Assembly: GCA_008690995.1 (NCBI GenBank)
Contig: VRMN01000030.1
Location: 1-51,439, forward strand
Source of the DNA: Porphyridium purpureum
Taxonomy: Eukaryota; Rhodophyta; Bangiophyceae; Porphyridiales; Porphyridiaceae
Length of the DNA stretch: 51,439 nucleotides
Reading direction: 5' to 3'
The notes beneath the pieces are model-generated. The model had not been told where the DNA came from. It ran no database searches and saw nothing but the letters and a program-made list of their open reading frames with translations. Positions 38,135 to 48,760 of the stretch are shown piece by piece. Position 1 is the stretch's first letter, and the number at the start of each line of letters is the position of its first letter. A program made the position numbers and the translations under genes.

Positions 38135-39219
38135 CCGAAAGGTGCATGTCTTTCTGCACAGATAGTTGGCTGTTCCTGCGTGCGTCGGGAGGTTTCAGTC
38201 TGTCTCTGATTGTAGCATTCGCCTTCCGGCCTGCTTTTGTATCCGTGAACAGATCGCATCATATCCAGTGCGCTTTGACTGAATCTGCTTGGCGGATTAC
38301 GAACCAGCTCGGCTGGGCAGACTTTCGATGTTTACCTTAACATGAGCGTCAGAACGCATGGCCGTGTAATCTGAATGGTTGTGCTCGACCGTGCCAACAA
38401 GTGCCAGTGCTAAAGCACCGCATATTGGATAGGCTTCAAAGATTCTGAATTCGAATTCTAGTGATCTCTTACACATTCGCCGAGTACGTCCCTGTGACGA
38501 GAGATCCTTGTTTGCTTGGGTTTTGAAATGCTTGCCTAGCACAGGGATGGCAGGTGTTGCAAATAGTTTCGTTGAACATCGGGAGTTGGGGTGCGATTCC
38601 TAACTGTCCGTTGTGCTTCCGATCGATCGCTCTGTGCGCGCGCGCAATTCCGTAGAGGTCTGTACGCCACGTCATGCCCTTTAAACGCAAGCGCACTGCA
38701 ATCAAGAGTAGTCTTCAGCTTCGTGCCGTGCACGGAAAGCAGAATTGAATGTCCAAGTCTCAAATCCACAAGCTCATAGAGGCCGGAATGCATTATGACC
38801 GCTGGGTGCCGTGTCTTTTGTGAGCTACGTGAAGCCCCACCGGGCCTGAAATTGCATGCTTAGATGCGCGCATGTACATGAGGTTCATTGCGGTCATGCG
38901 TCAGACTTGCCAGTCATCATACTTTGTTACAATGCCTCTTTACTGGGATCGATTATTCCAAATTCTTGTCATGCACCTTGGTCCCGCAGACTTTGGACGC
39001 AAGTAACACAACATATGGCATGTTCGTCTGTCTGCTTGCCATTCTAAGCGCATCCATGCACTGTGCGAGACCCGTACATTTGTTTCATAGAGGCTGATCT
39101 GTATTTCTCACATGTAAATGTTGTTTGGCGTCCCCTCGTTTTCTTCACACGAGGGTATCGATCGATCCAGACTGCCCTATGCATGGAAACCCGTCGTTGC
39201 ACGTTCTCGCGATGAATAC
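38135..39219. other. Intergenic stretch, nothing recognised
   Basis: Convergent space between PWWP copy 2 and the transposase gene. Only short frames with no recognisable product; no repeat or RNA gene was seen by eye. Confidence 0.45.
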
Positions 39220-42200
39220 CTACGCGTACGTTTCAACACCTTCGCATAAATTAGGGCTTACGATGTAGTACTTTTGTTCCAGAGGCAGACATGTGTGGCT
39301 TTGTGATACATCCATGAATGCGGTGACCTTCTGAATGATAGACTCCACAGATATACAGATCAGGAACCTGCGCTTCTGCGAATCGATACCATAATCATTG
39401 CACGCATCATGAAGTGTATGTTCCCTGTTGATTTCATGCGCTCTCGTGCGCCTCTTGCTATGCATGAACACTTGCGCGATCTGCTGGCACGGACAGACGG
39501 CACCCGCGTTTCGTTCTCGGCAGAACGATTCTGTTTCCAATGGACAGATGAACGCAACTCCACGTGTTCCACTCAGGTTGGTGAGCAGGACGAGTTCGCC
39601 AAACCGTGGAGTATCGTTTGAGCCGTTCTCAGAGACATACTGAATGAAATCGTATCGCGGACGCCCCATATACGTAGGCGAGCAGACAAAAATGTCGTGC
39701 AGAGCCTCTGTACGTCCAGCCGAAACGTCCTCTTCGTAACCAGCTGCCTGATTGTTTGCGTCTGCATCAAGCAGAGGTGCTATCTGATCCATAACTTGGG
39801 TTCGACATCCTTCTTTGAACTTCCGGAGTACGAAAGCCTGCGTCAACATGATTGGAGCCCTGCGTGAGCGCTCCAAGAAATCTCGCACGCCCAAATGCAC
39901 CCGAGGAGACGCATGCTGCAGTGCGTCGAGAATATAGCTGGCAAATGCAACGCGGTCACGGGTACATATCGTACCTCGCGAAAGACTCTGAATGAAGCAA
40001 CCGTCCGGACGTGTATCGAAATTGGATGTCACATATGAGAACACACCCTCCACATCAAGTGATAGGTGGCTAGTCAGCGTGTTTGATGCAGCATTTGTGC
40101 GTCGTTGTGTTTTGTCTAGAACCGTGCGGATGTCGCCAGTCAAGAAGAAAACGTAGTGTTCGCGCACGCTCGGCGTACATCCTGTATTGTTTGCCTGCTG
40201 GGCCGAACTGCTTGGTTCTCCTGTGCATTCACCGCGTAGCCCATTTCCGGTCTTTTCTTTTCGACGCTCAAGCAGAGAAATCGCATATGAAAACGCTTCA
40301 TCGGTTTCGCAAGTTTGCAGTATTGTTTTATGCGCAAGATCACGGCGCACATTCAGGTTTCGAGCCGGAAGGCGATCAAAGATGCGGCGCAGGTACTTCA
40401 TCAGAGACTCTCCGCCACAGACGTCAAATAAACGCTGACGTCCGAGCAACTGCACCATTGTGGCCAAGTGGAGAATCGCATGGTACTTCGGTCGATCACC
40501 GACAGCCCTTGCAAATTGCGGACCCTCCTGCCGGATGCTGTTCATACACTTGCTAACCCTGGATAAGAAAAACTCTGCATTGTACATGTCCATTTTACCG
40601 GGGCACTTCAAGTACAGGTAACGATACGCGCCTAAGCTGGCAACGCAGACCCCAATCCAGCCTGACAGCACGCGCCCGTCCATTGAGCAACGTGTGTGTC
40701 CAGACGCAAGGATAACTAGAACACGTAACAAGATGCTGAGAGAATACTTGTTCTCGACAATTTTTCCGACCTCATCCGTCACTGGTACGGCGCGCATTGG
40801 AATTTGGAATTGGTTGTGTCCTCTTGTTGTGAGATCTTGCTGCATTCGAACAGCCTCAATTTTAATCCATCGACCAGCCGCCGAGTCCAACATGGAGTGT
40901 GTTACCTTTTCAGACCGGTTGCGTGCGGTGTTTTCGGCCTGGCGCACGCTCACAGCACGTACTCGAGACGTCTGAGCCGAAGACGCGTGTATAAGGCTAT
41001 CATCCGACCAGTCATGCTCTTCCTCCTGTTCGCACGCGGGCCCAACCTGCTTCGCTTTGTGACACAACAACAGCATTTCCAAGCCCACGGTTACCGAGTC
41101 GCGGAACAGCAGCTTCTTGAAAGCGTGCATTGCGTCTGCACACGTAAAGAGAAAAATGCCCCAAGGGTGGAACGCGTCGAGACCCTTGAACAAAGGAGAA
41201 CCCGGTCTGTCTACGGACATTTCATCAAGTGCAGCAATGTCATTTACCTCAATGGCGTGGATGGTCTCTGCTTCGAAGCGAAACCCGGAGCGAAGTCCGT
41301 TTAAACCGTTGTACAACGTCCAGTAGTCTTGGTCTGAGTTCCGAGGCCGCTTTCGACAGATAGTCTGGCCAGCCAGATCCGGGCGGTCTCTCCGATCATG
41401 CGCTCTCTCCAGCTCTTGCAGTTGCTGGCTAGACTGATTTTCGACAGGCCTTGCTTCCTGCCGTTGCTCCCGCTGACCGCCACCAGCGGCTTCGCACTGC
41501 TGACATGGCATTTTTTGGTCCTTCGGTCTTGAAAGACGTGTGAAAGACAGACGCGCAACCATTGGCATATCCATGCCAAGATTGTAGATCGTGGGGATGC
41601 ACGTCCACCTCTTACCGTGCGCGGACAGCTCAAAAAAGAAGGGCATCCCAGCGTGCCATGCACCGCGCAACCAGTCACCGAAAAGAAAGGCAAAGATGCC
41701 GTGGTACATGGACTTGCGGAACTCTTTCATAACGTTCTGAGGCATGTCTCTGCCTGTAGCCCTCGCCTGTGTTGAGCTCTGCATCCGTATACTGTCCAAT
41801 GTCTGCCATTCGTTCAAGGTCCCATCCGGCATGCATGCTACAGTCATGGGAAGACGATGATCTCCATTGTGTTCAAACTTCATTCTATGAATGATAGAAA
41901 TTGAAATTGGCGTCAGTTCATGCAGCGCATTTTTGTGCATATGCGCACCGTCTGCGTAAATGGCCACTGGGATGATAAGTGGGGGCGGGTTGCGCTCGTC
42001 TCTAAAATATGAATGCTCGAGGACGCGCGAGTAAACATGTCGCAGGTACCAAGCATCTTGAGCGTGGCGGAAGGATTCGCTCTCGGCGGGCGCAGAGCCT
42101 TCGAAAGGTGAACTGGCAACGCTTTCGTTCGCACCTGCCGTCTGCATTCCCGGTCCCTGCATTTGCCCTGCCACTGCGCTGTCAGTTCCGGCAAAGTCGT

Positions 42201-43740
42201 GAAGAAAATCCTCAACCGGACGATCCTTGAACTCTTGCATTTTACGTATTGTCTCCTCCACGTGTGCACGTGCCAGCCTATGGCGGGCGCCTCTTGCGGT
42301 CCTTTCCGTGCCACGCTGGTCATATGCTTCTTGAGCAGATACCCATGCAGGTGGCTGGTTCGCGCCGAGTTCGCAATTTAGACGCGTGATTTGGAATGCG
42401 TCTGCCCCGTACATCTGCATGATATGTTTCACGTCCCGTATAACCAGAGAGGTTGCGTCACGATATGCGATTTCGGTTGTGAAGCCTTCTGGTCGGTATC
42501 TTTTTAGATTGCGCCCGAAAGGGATTCGTGTTTGTTGGATCGCAATCCCTGGAATGAAAATCTTCTGCCGATGAAGGGCCGTGCTGATGTTGGCACTGAA
42601 AAGAGCTCTACATGCCTCTGTGATGTTTTCCGCGCTCTCTCTGCCGATGCGTGCGCGGTCCGTGTTCGCTGCCGGAATCGTTGCTCGCCCACCCTGTGCG
42701 TGGACTTCTATCTGGCTCGTTGTCCGACCAACTCCTCTGTAATGTAAAACGACTGCAAGTATTTGCTGCATCGTTTTGAACAAGGTATTATGTACATGAC
42801 GTGAGATGAAACCACTTGACTGGCGCAGACACTGCTCAATCTCGATACGAAATTTCGTGAGCTCAAGCTCAAGAAAGCTTAGATCTGCATTCCCGCAGAT
42901 TTGTTCTGTATCAGCCGCAGTCATATTTGCAGCAAAATTACCTTGACGAGCACTATCAGGAATACTTTCTGTCCACGCCAGCTCTATCTCCCGGCAGAAA
43001 TTGTCTGCGCTCTGCCTTCGAAGAACATGACGCTCCGCATAAGTCGTTGCATCCGGCACCGAGGCAAGTGCTCGTTCAAACTCCGTCGTCCGCTGATTCG
43101 CAATGGCGTTAAATAAGCGTATGTCGTCGCTCATTGCTTCTTCAGGTGCCTGAAATTCGTCTTCAGATTCGGGCAGCTCGGGCAAGTAATCCTCTTCGTC
43201 AGAATTAGGACGGGAATTTTCTTGTGGATACTCGAATATTTCCATTGTGTCGTCAGATCGTGCAGCGAAAGTGTTGTCTGCATCCATTGTTCTTCGTTCG
43301 TTTGTACTACCAATTCGAGCTACCGGTCCGGTCATACAACTTGGACCATGCCCTGTTCTCTGTTGGAATGTATCTGCGTCCCGTAGAAGCGCACTACGGG
43401 CGCCTGATAAGGGTGCTGGAGCGGAGCCATCGTCTGATAGTGTAGCTTCATGGGGGCATAGACCAGATTCGTGCCGTTCCGCCACAATAGATTCATATGG
43501 CCCATCGTGTGAACCCCTTATTCCGCAATGTACACAAGCGACACGCTGTGGTTCCGTGACCAACGCAAGCGCTGCTTCACCCGACCGTGATGTCGAGCTG
43601 GGTGCTGGCAGCGCTGAATGTACGTCGCCGCGTCTTGACCGTCCCGCTTCATGTACGTCTCTTGTATGTTGAGCATATTTTCGGTACCTCTGGGGCCGCT
43701 TTTCTTTCGAGTGCTTGTGCGTGTACTTGGTTTTCGGCAT
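39220..43740 (-). CDS. DDE transposase, CACTA/Plavaka (CMC)-like, full-length frame
   Basis: The 1506-residue protein starts at ATG 43740. A basic N-terminus, a Cys/His cluster (CVHCGIRG...CPHE, about 72-96) and an acidic stretch (about 165-205) precede a helical region. The catalytic core resembles TNP2/Plavaka transposases: IPVAIYADGAHMHK with the first Asp near 598, IPTIYNLGMDMP, a zinc-type CQQC near 745, FTCADAMHAF with the second Asp near 868, and PKYHAILHLA...CGGESLMKYLRR with a candidate Glu near 1110. The C-terminal PRYDFIQYV...RFGELVLL (about 1363-1385) is also typical of Plavaka-like proteins. Such enzymes cut and paste DNA transposons. The frame is uninterrupted. Terminal inverted repeats were not found by eye. 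A KDZ relation is the main alternative. Confidence 0.65.
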   Translation of the reverse strand: MPKTKYTHKHSKEKRPQRYRKYAQHTRDVHEAGRSRRGDVHSALPAPSSTSRSGEAALALVTEPQRVACVHCGIRGSHDGPYESIVAERHESGLCPHEATLSDDGSAPAPLSGARSALLRDADTFQQRTGHGPSCMTGPVARIGSTNERRTMDADNTFAARSDDTMEIFEYPQENSRPNSDEEDYLPELPESEDEFQAPEEAMSDDIRLFNAIANQRTTEFERALASVPDATTYAERHVLRRQSADNFCREIELAWTESIPDSARQGNFAANMTAADTEQICGNADLSFLELELTKFRIEIEQCLRQSSGFISRHVHNTLFKTMQQILAVVLHYRGVGRTTSQIEVHAQGGRATIPAANTDRARIGRESAENITEACRALFSANISTALHRQKIFIPGIAIQQTRIPFGRNLKRYRPEGFTTEIAYRDATSLVIRDVKHIMQMYGADAFQITRLNCELGANQPPAWVSAQEAYDQRGTERTARGARHRLARAHVEETIRKMQEFKDRPVEDFLHDFAGTDSAVAGQMQGPGMQTAGANESVASSPFEGSAPAESESFRHAQDAWYLRHVYSRVLEHSYFRDERNPPPLIIPVAIYADGAHMHKNALHELTPISISIIHRMKFEHNGDHRLPMTVACMPDGTLNEWQTLDSIRMQSSTQARATGRDMPQNVMKEFRKSMYHGIFAFLFGDWLRGAWHAGMPFFFELSAHGKRWTCIPTIYNLGMDMPMVARLSFTRLSRPKDQKMPCQQCEAAGGGQREQRQEARPVENQSSQQLQELERAHDRRDRPDLAGQTICRKRPRNSDQDYWTLYNGLNGLRSGFRFEAETIHAIEVNDIAALDEMSVDRPGSPLFKGLDAFHPWGIFLFTCADAMHAFKKLLFRDSVTVGLEMLLLCHKAKQVGPACEQEEEHDWSDDSLIHASSAQTSRVRAVSVRQAENTARNRSEKVTHSMLDSAAGRWIKIEAVRMQQDLTTRGHNQFQIPMRAVPVTDEVGKIVENKYSLSILLRVLVILASGHTRCSMDGRVLSGWIGVCVASLGAYRYLYLKCPGKMDMYNAEFFLSRVSKCMNSIRQEGPQFARAVGDRPKYHAILHLATMVQLLGRQRLFDVCGGESLMKYLRRIFDRLPARNLNVRRDLAHKTILQTCETDEAFSYAISLLERRKEKTGNGLRGECTGEPSSSAQQANNTGCTPSVREHYVFFLTGDIRTVLDKTQRRTNAASNTLTSHLSLDVEGVFSYVTSNFDTRPDGCFIQSLSRGTICTRDRVAFASYILDALQHASPRVHLGVRDFLERSRRAPIMLTQAFVLRKFKEGCRTQVMDQIAPLLDADANNQAAGYEEDVSAGRTEALHDIFVCSPTYMGRPRYDFIQYVSENGSNDTPRFGELVLLTNLSGTRGVAFICPLETESFCRERNAGAVCPCQQIAQVFMHSKRRTRAHEINREHTLHDACNDYGIDSQKRRFLICISVESIIQKVTAFMDVSQSHTCLPLEQKYYIVSPNLCEGVETYA

Positions 43741-44385
43741 CCTCGGCGATATATCGTGCGACGTTCTTCAGGAAGAAGGCCCTCTCTTTCCGTTGCCTTC
43801 ACGCGCGTTAGATGGCACTTGATTGGACTGTCAGATCGACTGGCGTGCACCGGGTTTCTCTGTTAGAAACGGTGGGTGACGCAAGCGCACACTCCACGTG
43901 CGCAGAGTCCCTGTATTCTAGCGTGTTTGAACGCACTTTCGCACACACGCAGACTCGCCCACGTGCATTCTAAGAAGCAACACCGCGCTGCTGTGTACTA
44001 AACATGCTCTCGTAGTCATGTCTGCAAGAGAAAAATCGAAACAAGGTTTGATGGAAGCGAAGAGGGCAGCGATTCATTTTCACAGATAGTGTCGGACGCA
44101 CAGGTGGGTTCTAATTTGCGACAAGAGGCAGATCGAATACGAATTGTGCAGCGTGAAGTACTTAAGAAGTAGGAAGTCTCATGTCATGCCGACGCCGAGA
44201 GACAGCTGGTCCTCAGGCAAAAGAAGAGAGCTGCTTCGGCAGGAAGGCCGCTGAAACAGCATCAATCACTGAGTTTTGCGTTGCGAAACAAGTCAAAAGC
44301 CAGGCCCGTGACAGAGAGACACAAACTAATATCACTGCAAGCACAGCCCGGCGCGAAACCCATTACTTGATTAGCCATTCTCAGG
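43741..44385. other. Intergenic stretch upstream of the transposase
   Basis: Lies between the 5' end of the transposase and the 3' end of DIS3. It should contain the transposase promoter and, if the element ends here, one of its termini. No repeat was recognised by eye. Confidence 0.4.
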
Positions 44386-47300
44386 TTATGCAAACTGGAA
44401 CTCGACGCGGCCTTCACGGTCAGGAACCTTGTCGACTGACACTATCACGTCAACCGTCTGCATGACATTGATTCACTACCCTGCTCGTACTGAACCGAAT
44501 GGCCACCGTGCGCGAGACGTTGCGTGCGCTTCTCATCCAAGTACAGAATTCCCTCCAGTCTGGCTGTGGAGATCAAACCTACCAGGCTATTCTCTGCATG
44601 CGCGCAGTGCGCGCTTGCTGTCGCATCGCCTTGTGCCGAAAGAACATCAGCGTGTGCAAGTGGACTGATTTACGCGGTGCATATTGTGCGCTGCGGTTAA
44701 GCTCATTCATCACATTGGAAAACCCCTTAATGTGCTTCGAATCGTACAGCACCTCTGGTAACGCCGAGTAGCCGATGCATGCCTGCAGTTGTCGATGGAC
44801 AATCACATCCGCGTAGCGCCGAATCGGTGAGGTGAAATGTGTGCACACAGGTGCTGCAAGGCCATAGTGCAAGTAGTCCGAATATCCTAGCTCGCCAGAA
44901 CTGAAGTAGACCGCTTGTGACATGCGCCATGTGGTCAACATGCGGAGAAGCGTCGAGAGGTACGGATCCTTCTTTCCAAACGCGAGCTCGACGCGATTCA
45001 GCGATTCATTCAGTGTTTTGTTGCTAGACACGTCCAACTCGATGCCGTAAGCCGCCGCCGTTTTCAGCAGCGGCTCAAACATCTCATCTGTCGGTTTCGG
45101 GTGGTGTCGCAGCAGGCTGCATTTCGGGAAATGCTTCAGAATCTTTTCCGCCACCTGAATGTTTGAAAGCAACATAAACTCCTCGACCATCTTATTTGTC
45201 TCGCGGATTTGGTAGAACTTCACATCAGTCACATCGTTTGTCTCAGCCTCTAACTCAAAAGAGACTTCAGGCGACGCCAACGACAGAGCTCCGGCGTCGG
45301 TGCGTCTTTGCCGAAGTTTCTCAGCGAGCGACGCGAGCCCCAACAGAGAATTTCCCAACTCGTCAGCGTGATCGCGTTTAGACCGAATTCCATCGAGCAT
45401 GTTCTGTGCCTGTTCGTACGTCATTGCGCGCCGTGATTTGATCACAGAGCGCCCAAACTCGGCTGATAACACGTTGGCGTCCTTGTCCATCACCAAAATC
45501 ACCGAGAAGGCGAGCCGCTCCACTCCTCCAACAAGAGAACAAAAGTTGGATGTTAGCATCGCGGGCAGCATTTCGAAGCGTCGGTCAACGAGGTAAACCG
45601 TGGTCCCGCGCTCAGCGGCTTCCATATCTAGAGCGCTTCCGTGCTGCACAAACGCAGTGACATCGGCGATGTGGATCCCCACTTCATATCCCTCGCCATC
45701 AGGCAAACTGACGCAATGCAGAGCGTCGTCAATGTCAGTACATTCCGGCGGGTCCACACTGGCGATGGGTTTGCTTTTTAAATCCCAGCGTTTGTGGATG
45801 TGCTCCTCCGACACCGCCCACTTTTCTCCGTCAGGCAAGCAGTCCAGTGCGGCCTTGCTGAACTTGCGGTGCGGTACGCTACTCTCTATGAGAATTACTT
45901 CAGTTTCCGCATTCTTATCGCCACTGCTGCCAATCTCCTGCACCACATGACCTGAAGGATTTGCGCTAAACCGGCTCCAACTATCGACAGCAACAATCAA
46001 TCGCTTTTCGAAAAGATTTCGGATTCTCGCCGACAGAACACGAACCAAAGGAATCTTTCGATCCGCCGGAACAAAAAGAGCGTTGCCTCCTCCGGAATGC
46101 GAAGATTGTTGCAGCGAACCACTACATGACTGCCACTTTCGCTGGCTGACTCGTACCACGCGGCCCGATGGCGTGGCATCCTTGCGAACTTGATCATGCG
46201 AGATGCCGTTCGTATCGCCATCGTCACTTTCCTTGTCCTGTGCTGCCTCCTGCTCCACAATACGATCAGAAACCGTTTTCCACTCGCTGCGATCAAGCAG
46301 CTCGATTACCACGCGGTCGCCGTCAAATGCGCGGTTGTGACTGCTTTTTCCAATGAGCATGATGGTGGTCCGGTCATCAGGATTTGACTTCTTATGGAGT
46401 GCGACCGACACAGACGCCTCAAGGAGGTTATAAGGACTAGAGCGAAACGTGCCTTCCACATAGCGGCCCGACTGAAGCCCTTCTAAAGCTGCAAGTTCCG
46501 AGATGTGCTCTGCGAAAAGCGTACGGCGTTTTTTGGATAATAGCTCCTCGTCGTCGAGCTCACCGCCTTCCTCCTCAAGGGCCTCATCATCCTCTGCGTT
46601 CCCTAATGCGCACAGCTCGACCAATCGCGAGTATCGTTTTGAGTACTTGTCTACCAGGGTGCGTATCGACATGACCGTCACGTCGCCGCCATACTTGACC
46701 GGAGCTTCACGCTCAAACGCCACACTATTCGTTAGGATTATCGGGATGAGGCCGAAGGGTTGCCAATGCGTTCGGAGAAACTTGACGGTCTCTGTGAGCC
46801 GTCTACGGTCATATTCAATGTCAGACTCGTGCGGGAGTCGATCCAAGTAAGTATGGACGTGATGCTCGTTCGAGAAGAGCGCAAACTGCTTCCTCTTCCT
46901 TTCTACAGCTTGAGCTTTCGTTTTAGAGCGGCGGAACCAGACCAGCCCATCTGCTCGTCCGACAGGGCCGTGCTCTTTTCACCCGTTGTCAAATCACGTG
47001 CACGCACCCACATCTTGGCCGAGCGCGTCAGAACCGCGCTAAGCACGCTCTGGAGAAGGAGCAGTTCGTCCATGAGCGGCGACACATCGCTCTCAAGTAA
47101 ATCCATTTGGTACAAGAGTACCAACGCGTCTGGAACAAAGCACACGGCCACCGACGCCGAGATGCGACCCAACGCAGCGCCGTACTCCGGCAGCGTTGCG
47201 CATGCGTCGCACGCGCTCGCGTGACATGGTAAATCGTCGCGCAAATACATCTGTCTCCATTCCATACAGACCCTATTGGGCCGATTTCTCCGCGCGTATA

Positions 47301-47430
47301 GGCGTGCACGAACCTCAACAGTCCATAGTGACTCGATCGCTCGCGCATCCTGTCTGTCATCTAGTCTGAGACGGCATTCGCGCCATAAACCACACGAATA
47401 TCGGCAGCAGTGTGCAACGCAGCGTGACAT
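44386..47430 (-). CDS. DIS3: DIS3/RRP44 exosome nuclease, with probable 80-nt intron and two apparent 3' frameshifts
   Basis: The N-terminal exon has YLRDDLPCHASACDAC and VPDALVLLYQMDLLE, the start of the PIN domain (ATG 47430 tentative). A GT-AG interval at 46982-46903 (80 nt, ending CTGTAG, with CTCTAAAAC as possible branch site) separates it from the frame beginning with KRKQFALFSNEHHVHTYLD, which matches FTNEHHRETY of human DIS3. Cold-shock domains and the RNB core follow (DPPECTDIDDALHC, HFTSPIRRYADVIVHR). After HTLMFFRHK (about 44630) the match passes to another frame (ENSLVGLISTARLEGILYL), and again near 44470 (VDVIVSVDK) to a stop at 44386, covering the S1 domain. Each step equals one missing base. 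RNB is the 3'-5' exonuclease of the RNA exosome. A PIN metal Asp (human ITND) is TNS here. Confidence 0.8.
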
Positions 47431-48220
47431 CTTCACTATTGCATCATACAGCAAGTGTGCATGATGGCGCGCACGGCCAGCACAACACTCGAAAGCTGTG
47501 TTTCTTCTTGTTTGTGACTAGAGGCGACCGAGCAGTGACTAGAGGCGACCGAGCAGTGACGCGACTGCGCTACAATCACACACTGCGTGATCTTTAGCAC
47601 GGTCGCACCAGAAATCGAGTCGCTGGACGACACGTTTGGCACGTTGGACATCGACTGCGATAACCACTTGTCGTTTTTGCTGCGGTGATGCGCCAAAATA
47701 CAAATCCACCAGGGCGTGCGCGCGATGAGTATATGTTGTACCAACATACAGAATGCGGTCTCTTTGCGCGTGCCCTGTGAGTTTGTCATGAAGGTGATCG
47801 CAATGCGCCATCCGTCACTGTTGGACGTACTGCAATTCAATTACGAAACTGCGCACTCTCGCCACATGCAGCCAAGTCGCGTTACTTGTGTATTGAACGT
47901 GGCAGTAGCACAGCTCACGCTCCCCGTGTCATGAACCTGCACCGCAATGTGCCACAAGCGTGTGGACGCGCGGGCAGAGGCAAATTTGACGTTTGTGCTA
48001 CCGAGCGGGCAGGAAGTGGGAGACAAGACGTGCCGTCTTCCGTGCACTGACTGCGTGAACGCATGTGGTATTGATTCTGGCGGAATAAGTCAGCAAAACT
48101 TTGATTCACCATGCGATTGAGTCTTCGCACACTGTCGAGCTGGTTTGAATCGGTGAGTCTTGATGCCCTGCGCCTGAGGTTCGACATCATTTTGCGGCAC
48201 GCTCCTTTGGTGGAGACACC
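47431..48220. other. Intergenic stretch with a 21-bp direct duplication
   Basis: Upstream of DIS3. It contains GTGACTAGAGGCGACCGAGCA twice in tandem at 47514-47534 and 47535-47555, with the first five bases again after that. Nothing else is recognised. Confidence 0.5.
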
Positions 48221-48760
48221 GTGTTCACGATCAACGACGCAGCGATTGCAACACTCGAAGGCGGCGTGGTCCTAGAAAACACGAACCGAGTTGGATTCAC
48301 GGATGCAGTTGCTGTAGTGCGAGACTTCAAGTCTGGCAAAATCGGTGCAATTGGCGTGGACGAGTTTGAGTGCAATGGCCACGTACTGCTGCGTGACCAC
48401 GTTTTGCATGGTGTACTAAACAAGATCACGTGTCGCCTGCTGGCCTATTCGCGAGCCATAATTTCGCCGCAATTGGCCAGCTTTATCGTGCAGAGTATAG
48501 GCTTTGCTTGCAAGGGCGTGCTCACACCAGTGGAACAATTCGAGCTCGGCAAACGCGTCGAAGCTTACCTGGGCACGTATCCGTCGGACACGGAGCGCTC
48601 CTCGCATTGTTTTTGTCAACGGAGAAGTCCAATGCTGCAAGCAATGGTTGCGCCTTTGCCGGACGTCCGCAGCAACCCGTTGACCCTATGCAATTGCAAA
48701 GTACTTTTGTGCACGAGCAATTTAACTTGCAGGAACGGTATTCACTTGCCCCTTTCATGA
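48221..48760 (+). pseudogene. Open frame without ATG; possible remnant or exon related to YlqF/MTG1-type GTPases
   Basis: The frame is open for about 195 codons up to a stop at 48760 but has no ATG near its start. The part GGVVLENTNRVGFTDAVAVV followed by RDFKSGKIGAIGVDEFE resembles the C-terminal region of YlqF/RbgA/MTG1 ribosome-assembly GTPases, where a basic segment similar to DFRSGKLGRISLE follows an Asp-containing helix. The rest is not recognised and no GTPase domain is visible upstream. It overlaps the end of family X copy 2 tail to tail by six bases. It could be a decayed host gene, a downstream exon, or chance. Confidence 0.25.
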
